DNA from: Nereocystis luetkeana | Taxonomy: Eukaryota > Sar > Phaeophyceae > Laminariales > Laminariaceae | Assembly (NCBI GenBank): GCA_031213475.1 | Contig: JARUPZ010000023.1 | Span: 9,752,157 to 9,816,156, forward strand | Direction: 5' to 3' | Length of the DNA stretch: 64,000 bases | Shown here: piece after piece, positions 55,008-64,000 of the stretch | Position numbering within the stretch: position 1 is the stretch's first letter | How the letters are laid out: every line of letters starts with the position of its first letter | Made by a program: the position numbers and the translations under genes | Notes under the pieces: generated by a model | What the model was told of the DNA's origin: nothing | Database searches by the model: none | What the model saw: only the letters and a program-made list of their open reading frames with translations

Positions 55008-55272
55008 TGTTATGGTACCCCCTCTCCCCTCTTGCGGCATTATGATTTGTAGCAAGCCCCCCCACATCATACCTGGCAGACTTTAACACCTGCCTTTCTG
55101 GTGAATGCCTCTCCTCCTTCGTCTAGAAGACATCTGGCAAGGCAAGCAGCAACTAATACAAGAGCCTATCACTTCTAACATCGTCAAGCACCTTGTGTGA
55201 GTGACCAGAGCAGAGCCAAAGGCACGCCTGCTAGCAGTAGTCGGCCCCTAGTTCTATAATGCCTTACACTTA
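55008..55272 (+). repeat. right LTR
   Basis: TGTTATGGTACCCCCTCTCC ... GTGACCAGAGCAGAGC ... CTTACACTTAAC. Differs from the left LTR by scattered substitutions and indels, so the element is not recent. Confidence 0.82.
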
Positions 55273-55832
55273 ACTCCACAGCCCAGGGAAGTCCTTATAT
55301 ACGAGTATTATACTACTGTTTGTTGTGGTTTGTTACTGCTGCTGAACTATAAAATAGTTGTTATTGCCCTCGAGCTAAAGGCGCTCGTTCGAGTTTCGTT
55401 GCGAACGATCCCTGGGTGTCCCTGTTTTTTTTCGTCAATTTCCCTCAAGTCCCTTTGGGCCTGCGTGGGTAAGCTCTAGGGGAGGCTGTGGTCATCAGGG
55501 GGCATTCTGGGTGCATCCCCGGGTATATCGTAGTGGGACACAACCCGGTTCTCTCCGTGGGCGGCCTACGCCACCCGACGCTCGCTCAGGAAGGAAAAGT
55601 ACATCAAATTATGCGAAGCGGATAGAGGTCCATGATTGAATATAGTATGATTGTAGTTGCCAACTGGCGACTTGATAATGCCAAGAGTCCCGCCGCCATG
55701 CTTCAGGAGAAAACAGTTCGGACACCACATACGCTTCGCGTCGCGGGCGGTTCCGCCCGCTACGCTAGCTCATATGCCGCACGTACGTACGTACGTACGT
55801 ACGTACATACCCCAGGTAGGGTATAATACTTA

Positions 55833-55996
55833 TTTGAGGACCTTTAACAATCTGGGAGAAGGGATCTTTAGGTTGGTAGGCTGTTCGGATGTTTTGGTTC
55901 CTGTTGGGATCAAGGCACGGACGAAGACCCAACCCAACCCCTGACCCTAACCCTAACCCTAACCCTAACCCTAACCCTGACCCCAAACCGCAGCCG
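55833..55996 (-). repeat. interstitial telomere-like repeat (copy 2, inverted)
   Basis: CCCTAACCCTAACCCTAACC units at 55940-55976, flanked by the reverse complement of positions 35-140. Confidence 0.85.
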
Positions 55997-56449
55997 AAAC
56001 GGGCCAAAACTCGCCATAAACGAGGCTACGCCGAGTTTGCATCGAACCAGGAAATTTCTCAGATGCGGACGACGATTCCGAAGTGCAGACCACGCTACAC
56101 ATTTTTCAAGTAAAAAACATCCCTAAAGATCCCTTCTCCCAGACTGCTAAACCTACTCACTTATTTTCTTATTTTGAATAAAACTGTTCTTTCTATACGT
56201 ATGTATGTACAAAAGAGAAAGCACAGCACGGCACAGCAGCAGCACCGCGAAATGAAAATGAAACCGAAATTTCGGAAAGAAAAATAAATCCCCGCTCCCT
56301 CTCATGTAAAATACCTTTCTGCCTGATTGGAACACCTTGCACCGGTAAAAACAAAACAAAAAACGAACAACTGTTAACAGCAGAGCTCAGCCTCGTACAC
56401 CGCCTACTGCCCCTCTAGCGACCACCTCGCCACCGATTCGGTTCGGGTA

Positions 56450-57092
56450 AATGTTATAAGGATTACCCTGGGCTGGGAAATCGATCGATCTTTTACCCCC
56501 ATGGTAGCTCAGTAGGTAACACCTTCACATTTGACGTCGTCCACGTCACGGGTTCGAACCTCACTCCGAACGTTTCTTTCACAGAAACGCTTGCGCGTGC
56601 ACACCTAAAAAAAACACATATCCCTGGATCCCCAGGTAATGAAACGAAGCGGGTAGGTCACAGCGTACGGACGTATACATATACCAGGTATACGGTTCCG
56701 ACGCCCCAAAGATCCCGCCGTTCCGAGGGGGGGAGAGTGTTATTAGGATGACCTTGGGCTTGATAATCGATCGGTCTTTTACCCCTATAGCTCAGTAGGT
56801 AACACCTTCACATTTGACGTCGTCCAGGTCACGGGTTCGAACCTCGCTTCTCACTTCGGACGTTTCTTTTACAGAAACGCTTGCGCGTGCACACCTAAAA
56901 AACACATCTCCCTGGTTCCCCAGGAAGGTAATGAAACGAAGCGCGTAGGTCAGCGTACGGACGTATGTACGGTTCCGACGCCCCAAAGATCCCGCCGTTT
57001 AGAGGGGGGGAGAGTGTTATAAGGATTACCCTGGGCTGGGTAATCGATCGATCTTCTACCCCCATAGCTCAGTAGGTAACACCTTCACATAA
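56450..57092 (+). repeat. tandem tRNA-like repeat, about 280-bp period, three units
   Basis: Each unit has GATTACCCTGGGCTGGG-like lead, ATCGATCGATCTT, an A-box TAGCTCAGTAGG (56505, 56788, 57065) and a B-box GGGTTCGAACC (about 56550, 56832). The third unit is truncated after CACCTTCACAT. The anticodon arm does not pair convincingly, so these are called tRNA-derived repeats, not tRNA genes. Confidence 0.7.
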
Positions 57093-57492
57093 TTTTTTTA
57101 AAGCTTTCCTCCCTCTCTGCCACAGTGAGCCCCGTCGCCCGCCCCGCGTTAAGCCTGGTGCTCACCGTGGCCCTCGTTCGTCACGTCGACAATGTTGGTG
57201 CTCAGACTGCGTAGCTCTCTCTGTGAACTTCTGAATTCAGCTCGGTCGCGAAAATAAGCACCGCTTGAATGTCATTTTGCGATCCCGAACAACCCTTATA
57301 GACTCGTACATACATACGTACTCAATCGAAATTTTCAGATGGAGGCCAGGCAGAGCCCCGTCCATGCTTCCCTCGTGTCTCGAGGCACACGCGATGCCTA
57401 GGCATGAAAACGGCGGCAACGCTCCTTTCACACCCCCCTCTACCCGCCAGCACCCTGTGACACCCGCGACGGCGCCGGGCTCAGAGGCCAGG

Positions 57493-59280
57493 GACGTACC
57501 AACCGAGCACGCTCAGAGAGTGAGATATCTGTAAGTAGTTCTATGCCAGGTATGGGTTATGCGGATGGTCAAACGGATGGACGGAATCCACAGGGGGCAT
57601 CCAAGTTAGTTACATCTCCGGGGTTTCAGTTGTATGTGGATTATGCAGGAGAGATGGAAAATGGAACAATTTGTTTCTTCAGCAGCTAGCTGCTGTCTAC
57701 ATGCATGCGCCCTGCGCCCACAAGCATCCAGTCCGGGGTTCCGACGTGGTCTGTTCTTAGCTTTTGGGTACTTAGGGTCATTCTTATCGGAGAGCTTTTT
57801 GTCCATATTTTCGACATTTTTTTCGCGCAATTTTTCAATCTTCCATATTTTCCTGTTTTTTTTTTCCAAATATTGGAATGTTAACGAACTTGATATTTTT
57901 GATTCTGGAGAATTTCACGAATAGTGACAGAACGCCTCCGTATATCGTTACATATCTCCAATTATTTCCAAACTTTGGAATTTTTGGAAAAAACGCTCTC
58001 CGATAAGAATGTGTTGAGCCTTAAAAGTACGAACAATTTCACGTTTTTTTTTCTCATTCGTGTCGGCGAGAGGGTGCTCATCCAATCGGTGTAATGCCCA
58101 CCTACCTGCACACAGCACAAAAAAATGCACGTATTATATATATATATCTTCACGTATGGTGCCAGGACTTTCCCGACGCCAGACCGTCCTTCCTTACGTA
58201 CCACGAAGAAATTTCAAGAAGCCCCATCTACCACCCACCACACACGTGAGCACAAAAAAAAGTTGACACTACGTGTCGTACCTGGTATGTATAACATACT
58301 TTTGGTGAAATTGGGATCCTATGTTTCGATTGAGAACACGAAATTCAGTGATCGGTCTGGAAAAAAACAGCGCATGATGGTGTTTGATTAATGACCCCAC
58401 CATCACCGTGACGGTTTTGTACCTTTTTTGATGAAAAAAATACGCGAGTGACATATTGATGCTACTTTTTCGTGTGTATATATGCATGCACAGAAAAACT
58501 AGCAGACTGGTTCTTGATGGTGTTTGATTAACGACCCATCACCGTGGCAGTATAGTGTATACGTACATACTGCTGTAGTCCCGTGTACCGGACTTAATCT
58601 TAAAGCAGGCGATCATGTCGAGCGGCTGCTTCGGGGCGAGAGCCACGAAACTTGAAACTGCCTCTCGACCATGGCATGAAAGAAGAGAAAAAGTGGGAAA
58701 AAAAACTTTTTTGAGCACTATTACCCCGTACACTATTTACTACGGGTATATATTCTACCCATCGTAATCATACGTGCGTGTACTTATACCAGGTACCAGG
58801 TACCTGGTATACTACAATCGACCTGATACAAAATATGTTACACAGAGACAAGCAAAAGGGGAACTCGTGCCCGCAGCAATAGGATTGGTCGCAACATTTA
58901 AAAACCAGTGGCCGATATGATGAAACTGACGTCACCTTGAACGACACAAACAACGTGCCACTCAGGGAAGTCCCACCAACCAGTAACACTCCGTAAAAAA
59001 CTCTGACCAATCAAAACTGCGTGCAGAAAAAAACCTTTTTTCGTCTCTCTACGCAATACGCAACGTTGTCGTCCCCCCGTAGGTGGCAAACAGCACATCT
59101 ATCACCCCTGCTTCTCGGTATTCGTTAATACACTTCACAATAGCTATCTGCACTACTACCTATTATTATACCAGGGTAGGATACTCCCAGGCGTCATACT
59201 ACAGTAGCATGCCAGTTTTGGAACGACCGCGACCTGCATGCTTACTCGAGAACCGCACAGCACCCACCCCCCCCTAAGCT
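57493..59280. other. intergenic, no gene recognised
   Basis: Two copies of GATGGTGTTTGATTAA (58376, 58517) and stacked TACCAGGTA motifs at 58787-58809. No conserved protein motif seen on either strand. Confidence 0.45.
58787..58809. repeat. three stacked TA-CC(A/T)GG-TA motifs
   Basis: TACCAGGTA at 58787 and 58794 and TACCTGGTA at 58801, overlapping by TA. Confidence 0.92.
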
Positions 59281-59285
59281 GAGGA

Positions 59286-59375
59286 TTTGTTCATCAAGGC
59301 CGCTTCGCGAGACTACTTGTTCATCAAGACCGCTTCGCGAAATTACTTGTTCGTCAAGACCGCTTCGCGAGACTA
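59286..59375 (+). repeat. 30-bp tandem repeat, three units
   Basis: TTGTTCATCAAGRCCGCTTC then GCGARAYTAC, three units with few changes. Confidence 0.93.
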
Positions 59376-59561
59376 CCCATCAACACCACCACTCTCTACT
59401 ACTCACTCCGCAGTCGACCATACAGGTATCTAAGGCAACCTCGAGTAAAACAACTCCTCCTGTAGTAGGCAAGCACCCCCCCCCCCCCCCCGGCGTCTAC
59501 CCTCACCACAAAAAAACGCACACACAAAACACACACACGATCACTCAGTGCCTTCCTCCAC

Positions 59562-59637
59562 CGTGTTTGTGTATGAGAAACAAGCCGAGGTTGGGCACCG
59601 CGATCACCAAGAACAGCAATAAAAAAGTACGCACCAG
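59562..59637 (-). CDS. possible isolated exon, one transmembrane helix
   Basis: Between a G-run/GAG acceptor and a GTGGAG donor: LVRTFLLLFLVIAVPNLGLF then LIHKH. The pattern recalls a helix of amino-acid permeases, but no partner exons were found, so the family is not called. Confidence 0.2.
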
Positions 59638-60009
59638 CTCCCCCCCCCCCCGCTTTAACACACGAAAGGAAAGGCAGCTAGCAAAATAATAGCTGACGGC
59701 ACAAAACGTGGTACGAGAACACCCACCCACCCACCCACCCACCCACCCACGCCATCACTCCAGCATGAATTAACTCGCCCATCATGCGACACAGCCAGGG
59801 CTACCGTGGCTATATACCCCTCCATCCGCCCTGCGCCCCGAACCCATCCAGCTACAAGAAAAACAAAACACGCGCACCTTCATTCAACATGCGGTGTTCT
59901 TGGTCGTATTGGCATATTGGCATGGTACCGGATCCTCCTCCAAGACCGAACCGATACCGCACGCAATCAAATAAAAGACTGCTGCTGTAATAACACAAGA
60001 CTACATTTT

Positions 60010-61939
60010 TCATGAGGGTGAGGTAGCGGGTGCCGGAACAACGCGGCGGCAAAACCCGTCACACGTCTGGCCAACATCGGGCACATGCCCGGCACAGCAT
60101 ACACCCGGCACACGCGGCGAGACACCACGTACTACTGTAACTACTGTCAGCTTGTCATCTGCACTCCACTCCCACTCCCACCTCTCACGAGGACAACCCT
60201 TTGCCCGTCTCCAAAGCCCCTTGCCCGCTGCTATAACTTCCATACACAGCGAGTGGCGTTCGCTTACGTTCTTACAGGCAGGGCGAATCGCCACCCCATC
60301 ACCATCGCAGTGCCGCACACAGCGGCGATAACCACTGGCCTTTTGGGGCCGTTGTTTCCGTCCTTCCTTCCCTCCACCTCACTCTCCCTCCCTCCCTCCC
60401 TCCCGCCCGCCCTCCCCCCATCTACGTACGTCGCCCGAAACGCGCAAATCTTCTACGGGAGCCGACAGAGGTCCGTTCTCCGCAAGCCAAACGCTAAAAA
60501 AACAACAAATCTACACACCTAATACTACATCAACGCGTTCAGTTTTCCCGAACAATCAACGTCGAAAATACTTCACCGGCCTTTTTTTTTCTTTCGTTTT
60601 TGGCATTTTCTGGGGCCTCGAAACGACACGCTTTTTCGCAGGAGACCTGATGATGCGGTCAACGGATCTATAAATATATCCGTTTGTGAAACCCGGGTAT
60701 GTACCCAGGAAACCCCGTGACGACCACAAGTCTTTTTTTTTTCATACCATAGCAAACTGATCACCTACAGGCCTCGCTCACACAGCCTCGCTCGGCGCGT
60801 GACTGAATTCGACGACCGCGGCGGACAAACTTCGTGGGCGAGAGCGACTCTGCGGCGTCAACAAAACACACCACACCCAACGCGGCTTGGGTTACAAAGA
60901 AGTCCGGTGTATGTGCAGAGCGAGCGTTCGACAAGCGGGGGGTACAGCTGTGTTGCCTCCCTTCCCCCCCCCCCCCCGCCTAGAGTCGCAACGCTACCAC
61001 TGCCACCTGCTGTTCCCCAGCAACAACGAACGCCTCCTTTTTCCGGTAGGCAACGGTAGCACAGCAGAACCCACGTCGCAAATTTCAACAATACAGCAAC
61101 AGATTCAACGACAGAATTTCAGAATTTTTATCTCAAGCAAGGCAGCCTTCGCAGCCTCTCACAAAACGAAAGGCGAACTAAAGCAACCGAGAGCGAGAGA
61201 GAGGTGGGGGGGAAAAAAAAAAGAGAAAAAAAAGATAAGCCCTCTACGACGTATATAGCTATAAAAAAGTATAAACACCGAAGGCTCCTCTATAGCTTTC
61301 CCACCTCCCCCGAGCAAAACAACCATTTGTGCGCGAAAATACACAAGACACGCACATTTCAAAAGATCACGAAGAGGACATACGTACCTACATCCTTTCT
61401 CCGGCCCCAATGCTTTCACGAGGCCAAGCCCACAAGGTCACGACCCCCCCTCCTCCCCCCCCCCCCCCCAAACAAACCCTATGGGCAAAGAGATAAGGCA
61501 CGCAAACAACCCCCCTACCCCTTCCCCCCTTTGGGAAAAGAGATAAGGCACAGTCAAAAACTCCCAACCCCCTCCCCCCCCAACACACACCCTCCTGTGG
61601 GGAAAGACGCGAGGAACACGAAAGCAAACACCCCCTCCCCCGTTTTTTTGTGTTGGAAGAGATGGGGTAGACGAAAACAAGCACCCCCCCCACACCCGCC
61701 CCCCGCCCCCTACCCGCCCGAAATCGAGAACGGCCCACCGCTTGGTCGACTCGGCCCCGCCCGAATCACACGGCGCCTCGTCCCACGAGAACCTACTTCA
61801 TACGTCCAGCAAAAAAGCAGTGGACTGCTTTCCTGGACCCTGCCTTCGGTCTCCTCCTCAACACCCTCAATCCCTCTCCCCCCTCATTCCCTCCCTTCCT
61901 CCGTCCTTTCCTTTCCTTTCTGACGGGCCCTGCGTTTTG
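60010..61939. other. no gene recognised
   Basis: C-rich plus strand with CCCCCT and CTCC microsatellites. May contain introns or further exons of the minus-strand gene at 61.9-63.5 kb. Confidence 0.4.
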
Positions 61940-62023
61940 TCACGGTGCGGCAAGAACGGTCGAGAGGATGCGCTTGAAGGTCGCCTCCAGCAGGTCGTGG
62001 TTCGCCAGCGGCGTTCCGTACAT
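61940..62023 (-). CDS. EF-hand-like gene, last exon candidate
   Basis: Acceptor CGGAGCAG, 27 codons and TGA. A GTGACA overlapping the stop could be a donor instead, in which case more exons follow to the left. Confidence 0.4.
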   Translation of the reverse strand: MYGTPLANHDLLEATFKRILSTVLAAP

Positions 62024-63497
62024 CTGCTCCGCGGTCGGTGGGCGATGCGATGTGATGCGAGATGATGCCCCGGTGGAAGAGGAGAGAACCAAAACGTCAC
62101 GACGGGGACAGAACAGACAAAACAATGGCGACGAGATTTTAGCTACGCCAGCGACATTCTTTTTCAAAAAGAAGGGAAAGTTTTGGTAGTGCATGGTCGG
62201 GGGTCGAGGGGGGGGGGGGGGGGGGCGCTTAGGCACCGGTGGCACCAACAAAAACAAAATAGACACGCAGATGAGACACTCAAGACACTCATAGAAAAGG
62301 TGAGTAAAAGACAACGCGACCGAAGAGCGGCGCCAGAACAAAAGCCAAGAATAAACAAAGCAGACGAAAGTACATACCTCCCACAAGAAAAACGCGCGCG
62401 CCCGACAACAACCAAACACCGGACACCACCCAGGATTCAACAAAATCAAAGAACAAAACAACCGATCAACCTGCCAACCAACTCACTAACCAACCAACGC
62501 ACCAACAAACCAATTCAACCAACCAAATAGAAAGGTAAAAAACCAACCAACCAAACAACCGACCAATCCGGAACCAAACGATCAAAAACGAAAACAAAAA
62601 CGCCCAGCCAATCCCACACCGCTCAAACCACTCACGCACCTCTCTCTGGTACCGCATCCGCAGGTCCATCAACCCAACCCGCGCCCTCACCCCGGCCCCG
62701 CCCCCGACAACCCCAGCCGCCGCCTCCCCCTTCTCCCCGGAATAAAACGCCATCAGCGCCGACAGCAAATCCCCGGAGGCGACCCTACCACCCCCTTCTC
62801 GGTCCAGCGCGCAGTAGAGCCACCTCGTCTCCTGCGCCGCCAGGCCGCACCGCGCCAGCAACACCGAGAACTGCCGCTCGGTCAAGCTCTTCCCGTCCCC
62901 GGAAAACCGACGCACGACGAGGTTCACGTGGGCGACGTCCGGCAATGGCATCTCCGCCGCGCAGGCCAGCGCAAGCCCCTGTCCGGTCAGGTACGCTTCC
63001 ACTCTGGGCCGCGAGCCGCGACCCTTGCGCTGCGGCTCCCCGGCGAGCAGCCCTCCTCCCGCCCCCCCCCCACCGATGCCGCTTGTCGCGGCCGTTGCGC
63101 CTCCCGCGACAGCGGCGGCGGCGGCGGCTGCCGCCGCCGCCGCCACCGTTAGGGTTCGGGTGTGGGCGCCGAGCGGCAGCGCCGAAGGCGCCATCACCGC
63201 GGGAGCGGCTATCGCGCTCATCGGCGCAGACGGCGGCAGCGGTAGCGGCGTCGAAGACAGAGCGGAAGCGGCGGCGGCGGCGGCAGAGGCGGAGGAGGAG
63301 GAGGAGGAAGAGGAGGAGGACGGGGCAGAGAATACGAACGAGTGCACCTCGCAGTTGTGCACGCGCTGCTTAGTGATGTCACTGCTCGTGATTTTTTTTT
63401 CGTCATCGGGTTTTTTGTTTTTTTGTTTTTTGTTGTTGTGGCGGCGGCGGCGGTGGTCGTTGTGGTTGCAGCGGGGAGCGCAAATGAGAGGCACCAA
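61940..63497 (-). CDS. EF-hand-like protein, two exons, ends uncertain
   Basis: Exon 63497-62640 (286 codons) joins in phase 0 to 62023-61940, ending TGA. Residues about 60-160 are Ser/Ala/Gly homopolymers from trinucleotide repeats. Residues about 205-260 form two EF-hand-like units: GDGKSLTERQFSVLLARCGL, then WLYCALDREGGGRVASGDLL. The second loop keeps D1, E3, G6, V8 and D12. The donor is GAG|GTGCGTGAG, like that of the DESI2 gene. The last exon reads MYGTPLANHDLLEATFKRIL then STVLAAP. The start Met is uncertain, since an upstream exon may exist beyond or before 63497. Possibly a calcium-responsive protein; specific family not recognised. Confidence 0.5.
62640..63497 (-). CDS. EF-hand-like gene, main exon
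   Basis: Composition and codon periodicity are convincing from about residue 165 (RGSRPRVEAYLTGQGLALAC) to RMRYQRE; the Ala/Ser-rich part before it is low complexity. Confidence 0.5.
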
Positions 63498-63725
63498 GAA
63501 ACGAGCGGCCGGCGGGGACAGAAGGTGGGGAAGACAGAGGGCGGGGCGCGAGAGAGGTCGGAGGTGGGGGGAGAGGGAGGCAGAGCGGAGGCGTCAGGAA
63601 CGGAGGAGACGTGGGCACAAGCTCGAGCGAAAATTACCGTGGTTGGCAGGGCTGTGATTTGGCTGACCACCCAACCCTTTCAGTCTCGTTCTGCGTGACA
63701 AACAACACAAATCCTAGCAAATTAC

Positions 63726-63758
63726 CTCTGCCCCTAAAACGGGACCGCAGTCCTAGAA
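63726..63758. repeat. half hairpin element
   Basis: CCCCTAAAACGGGACCGCAG then TCCTAGAAG, one arm only. Confidence 0.7.
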
Positions 63759-63800
63759 GAGACGCCGACGACTACAAATAATAGTAGCTATCAGTTGGCC

Positions 63801-63914
63801 ATTAAGGAGGGCCATGGCAGTCAGGACCCGTCACACACACACACACACAAAAACCTACATATTCCAGCAAGTTTACCAATCAAACTTGGCCCTGATTGCG
63901 ATGCTCCACCGTAG
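63801..63914. mobile_element. MITE, diverged subfamily with CA expansion
   Basis: GGGCCATGGCAGTCAGGACC, CACACA microsatellite, AAAAACCTACATATTCC, GGCCCTGATTGCGATGCTCC. Pairs with the copy at 18046. Confidence 0.65.
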
Positions 63915-63933
63915 TTTCGGTATGAAATACGCT

Positions 63934-64000
63934 TAATACGGGGGACTATAGTTAATAGGACCTACGGTACACACGAAAACCTACTGGTATATATTTCGCG
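63934..64000. mobile_element. TATTACGG MITE, cut by the window end, with CTGGTA insertion
   Basis: TAATACGGGGGACTATAGTT ... AACCTACTGGTATATATTTC. The copy at 34376 reads CCTATATATTTCGC, so 6 bp were inserted at a TA. Confidence 0.88.

Larger units (their letters stand above)
53466..55272 (+). mobile_element. short LTR retroelement, internal region without pol
   Basis: Two direct LTRs (53466-53724 and 55008-55272) start TGTTATGG and end near CACTTAAC. TGGCGTCGTCGGCAGG follows the left LTR, as a gypsy primer-binding site would; CAGGGTGGGCTAG precedes the right LTR. The 1.28-kb interior has broken frames only. It looks like a non-autonomous or deleted element. Confidence 0.8.
55565..57490 (-). 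repeat. inverted counterpart of the 36868-37950 repeat, interrupted
   Basis: The same blocks occur in reverse order. Two foreign segments break it: the telomere-like block (55833-55996) and the tRNA-like tandem (about 56450-57090). Confidence 0.75.

Noticed and set aside
56502..56570. Functional tRNA gene
   Set aside because: A- and B-boxes are good, but the acceptor and anticodon stems do not pair convincingly and the unit is part of a 280-bp tandem repeat.
59286..59375. Three direct 30-bp repeats, considered as CRISPR-like
   Set aside because: Units are contiguous with no spacers, in a eukaryotic context.

Overview
This window is nuclear DNA of an intron-rich, repeat-rich eukaryote. Genes are split by spliceosomal introns of up to about 5 kb with donors of the GTGAGT/GTGCGT type. 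Telomere-like TTAGGG units occur at both ends of an inverted pair, there is a 100-N scaffold gap, and no bacterial gene organisation is visible. The three recognisable proteins have relatives in animals, plants and algae. My best guess is an alga with a large genome, perhaps a stramenopile such as a brown alga; the clade is an inference and weakly supported. Exon models were built by hand from splice signals, reading phase and remembered family patterns. No database search was run.

Layout. At 0.9-5.3 kb on the plus strand lies a DESI2-type PPPDE cysteine isopeptidase gene (three firm exons and a tentative first one). 5.3-9.1 kb is intergenic and contains the assembly gap, C-rich low complexity and repeats. 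9.1-27.26 kb on the minus strand is an eight-exon membralin (TMEM259) gene. 27.26-27.71 kb is a 446-bp divergent intergenic segment. 27.7-49.2 kb on the plus strand is a NEMP-type nuclear-envelope protein gene of nine or ten exons. 49.2-61.9 kb is repeat-dominated: LTR retroelement pieces, tRNA-like tandem repeats, a GGGA microsatellite and inverted duplications. 61.9-63.5 kb on the minus strand holds an EF-hand-like gene, possibly incomplete.

Gene relationships. Membralin (ER and inner nuclear membrane quality control in animals) and NEMP (inner nuclear membrane) start head to head only 446 bp apart. That geometry would allow a shared promoter for two nuclear-envelope/ER membrane proteins. 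Nearly all the bulk of both genes is intron filled with repeats.

Repeats. About 25 copies of a roughly 110-bp terminal-inverted-repeat element (TATTACGGGGG...CCCCCGTAATA) sit on TA targets. A second family is a roughly 90-bp hairpin built on GGACTGCAGTCCCGTTT. A third is a 150-230 bp repeat that ends in a long C homopolymer. The most unusual signal is a 9-mer, TACCAGGTA or TACCTGGTA. I counted 37 copies where about 0.5 is expected. Comparison with repeat copies that lack it shows it as a 6-7 bp insertion at a TA, and it sometimes stacks in tandem. It looks like the scar of a TA-targeting mobile element, or an ultra-short insertion in its own right.
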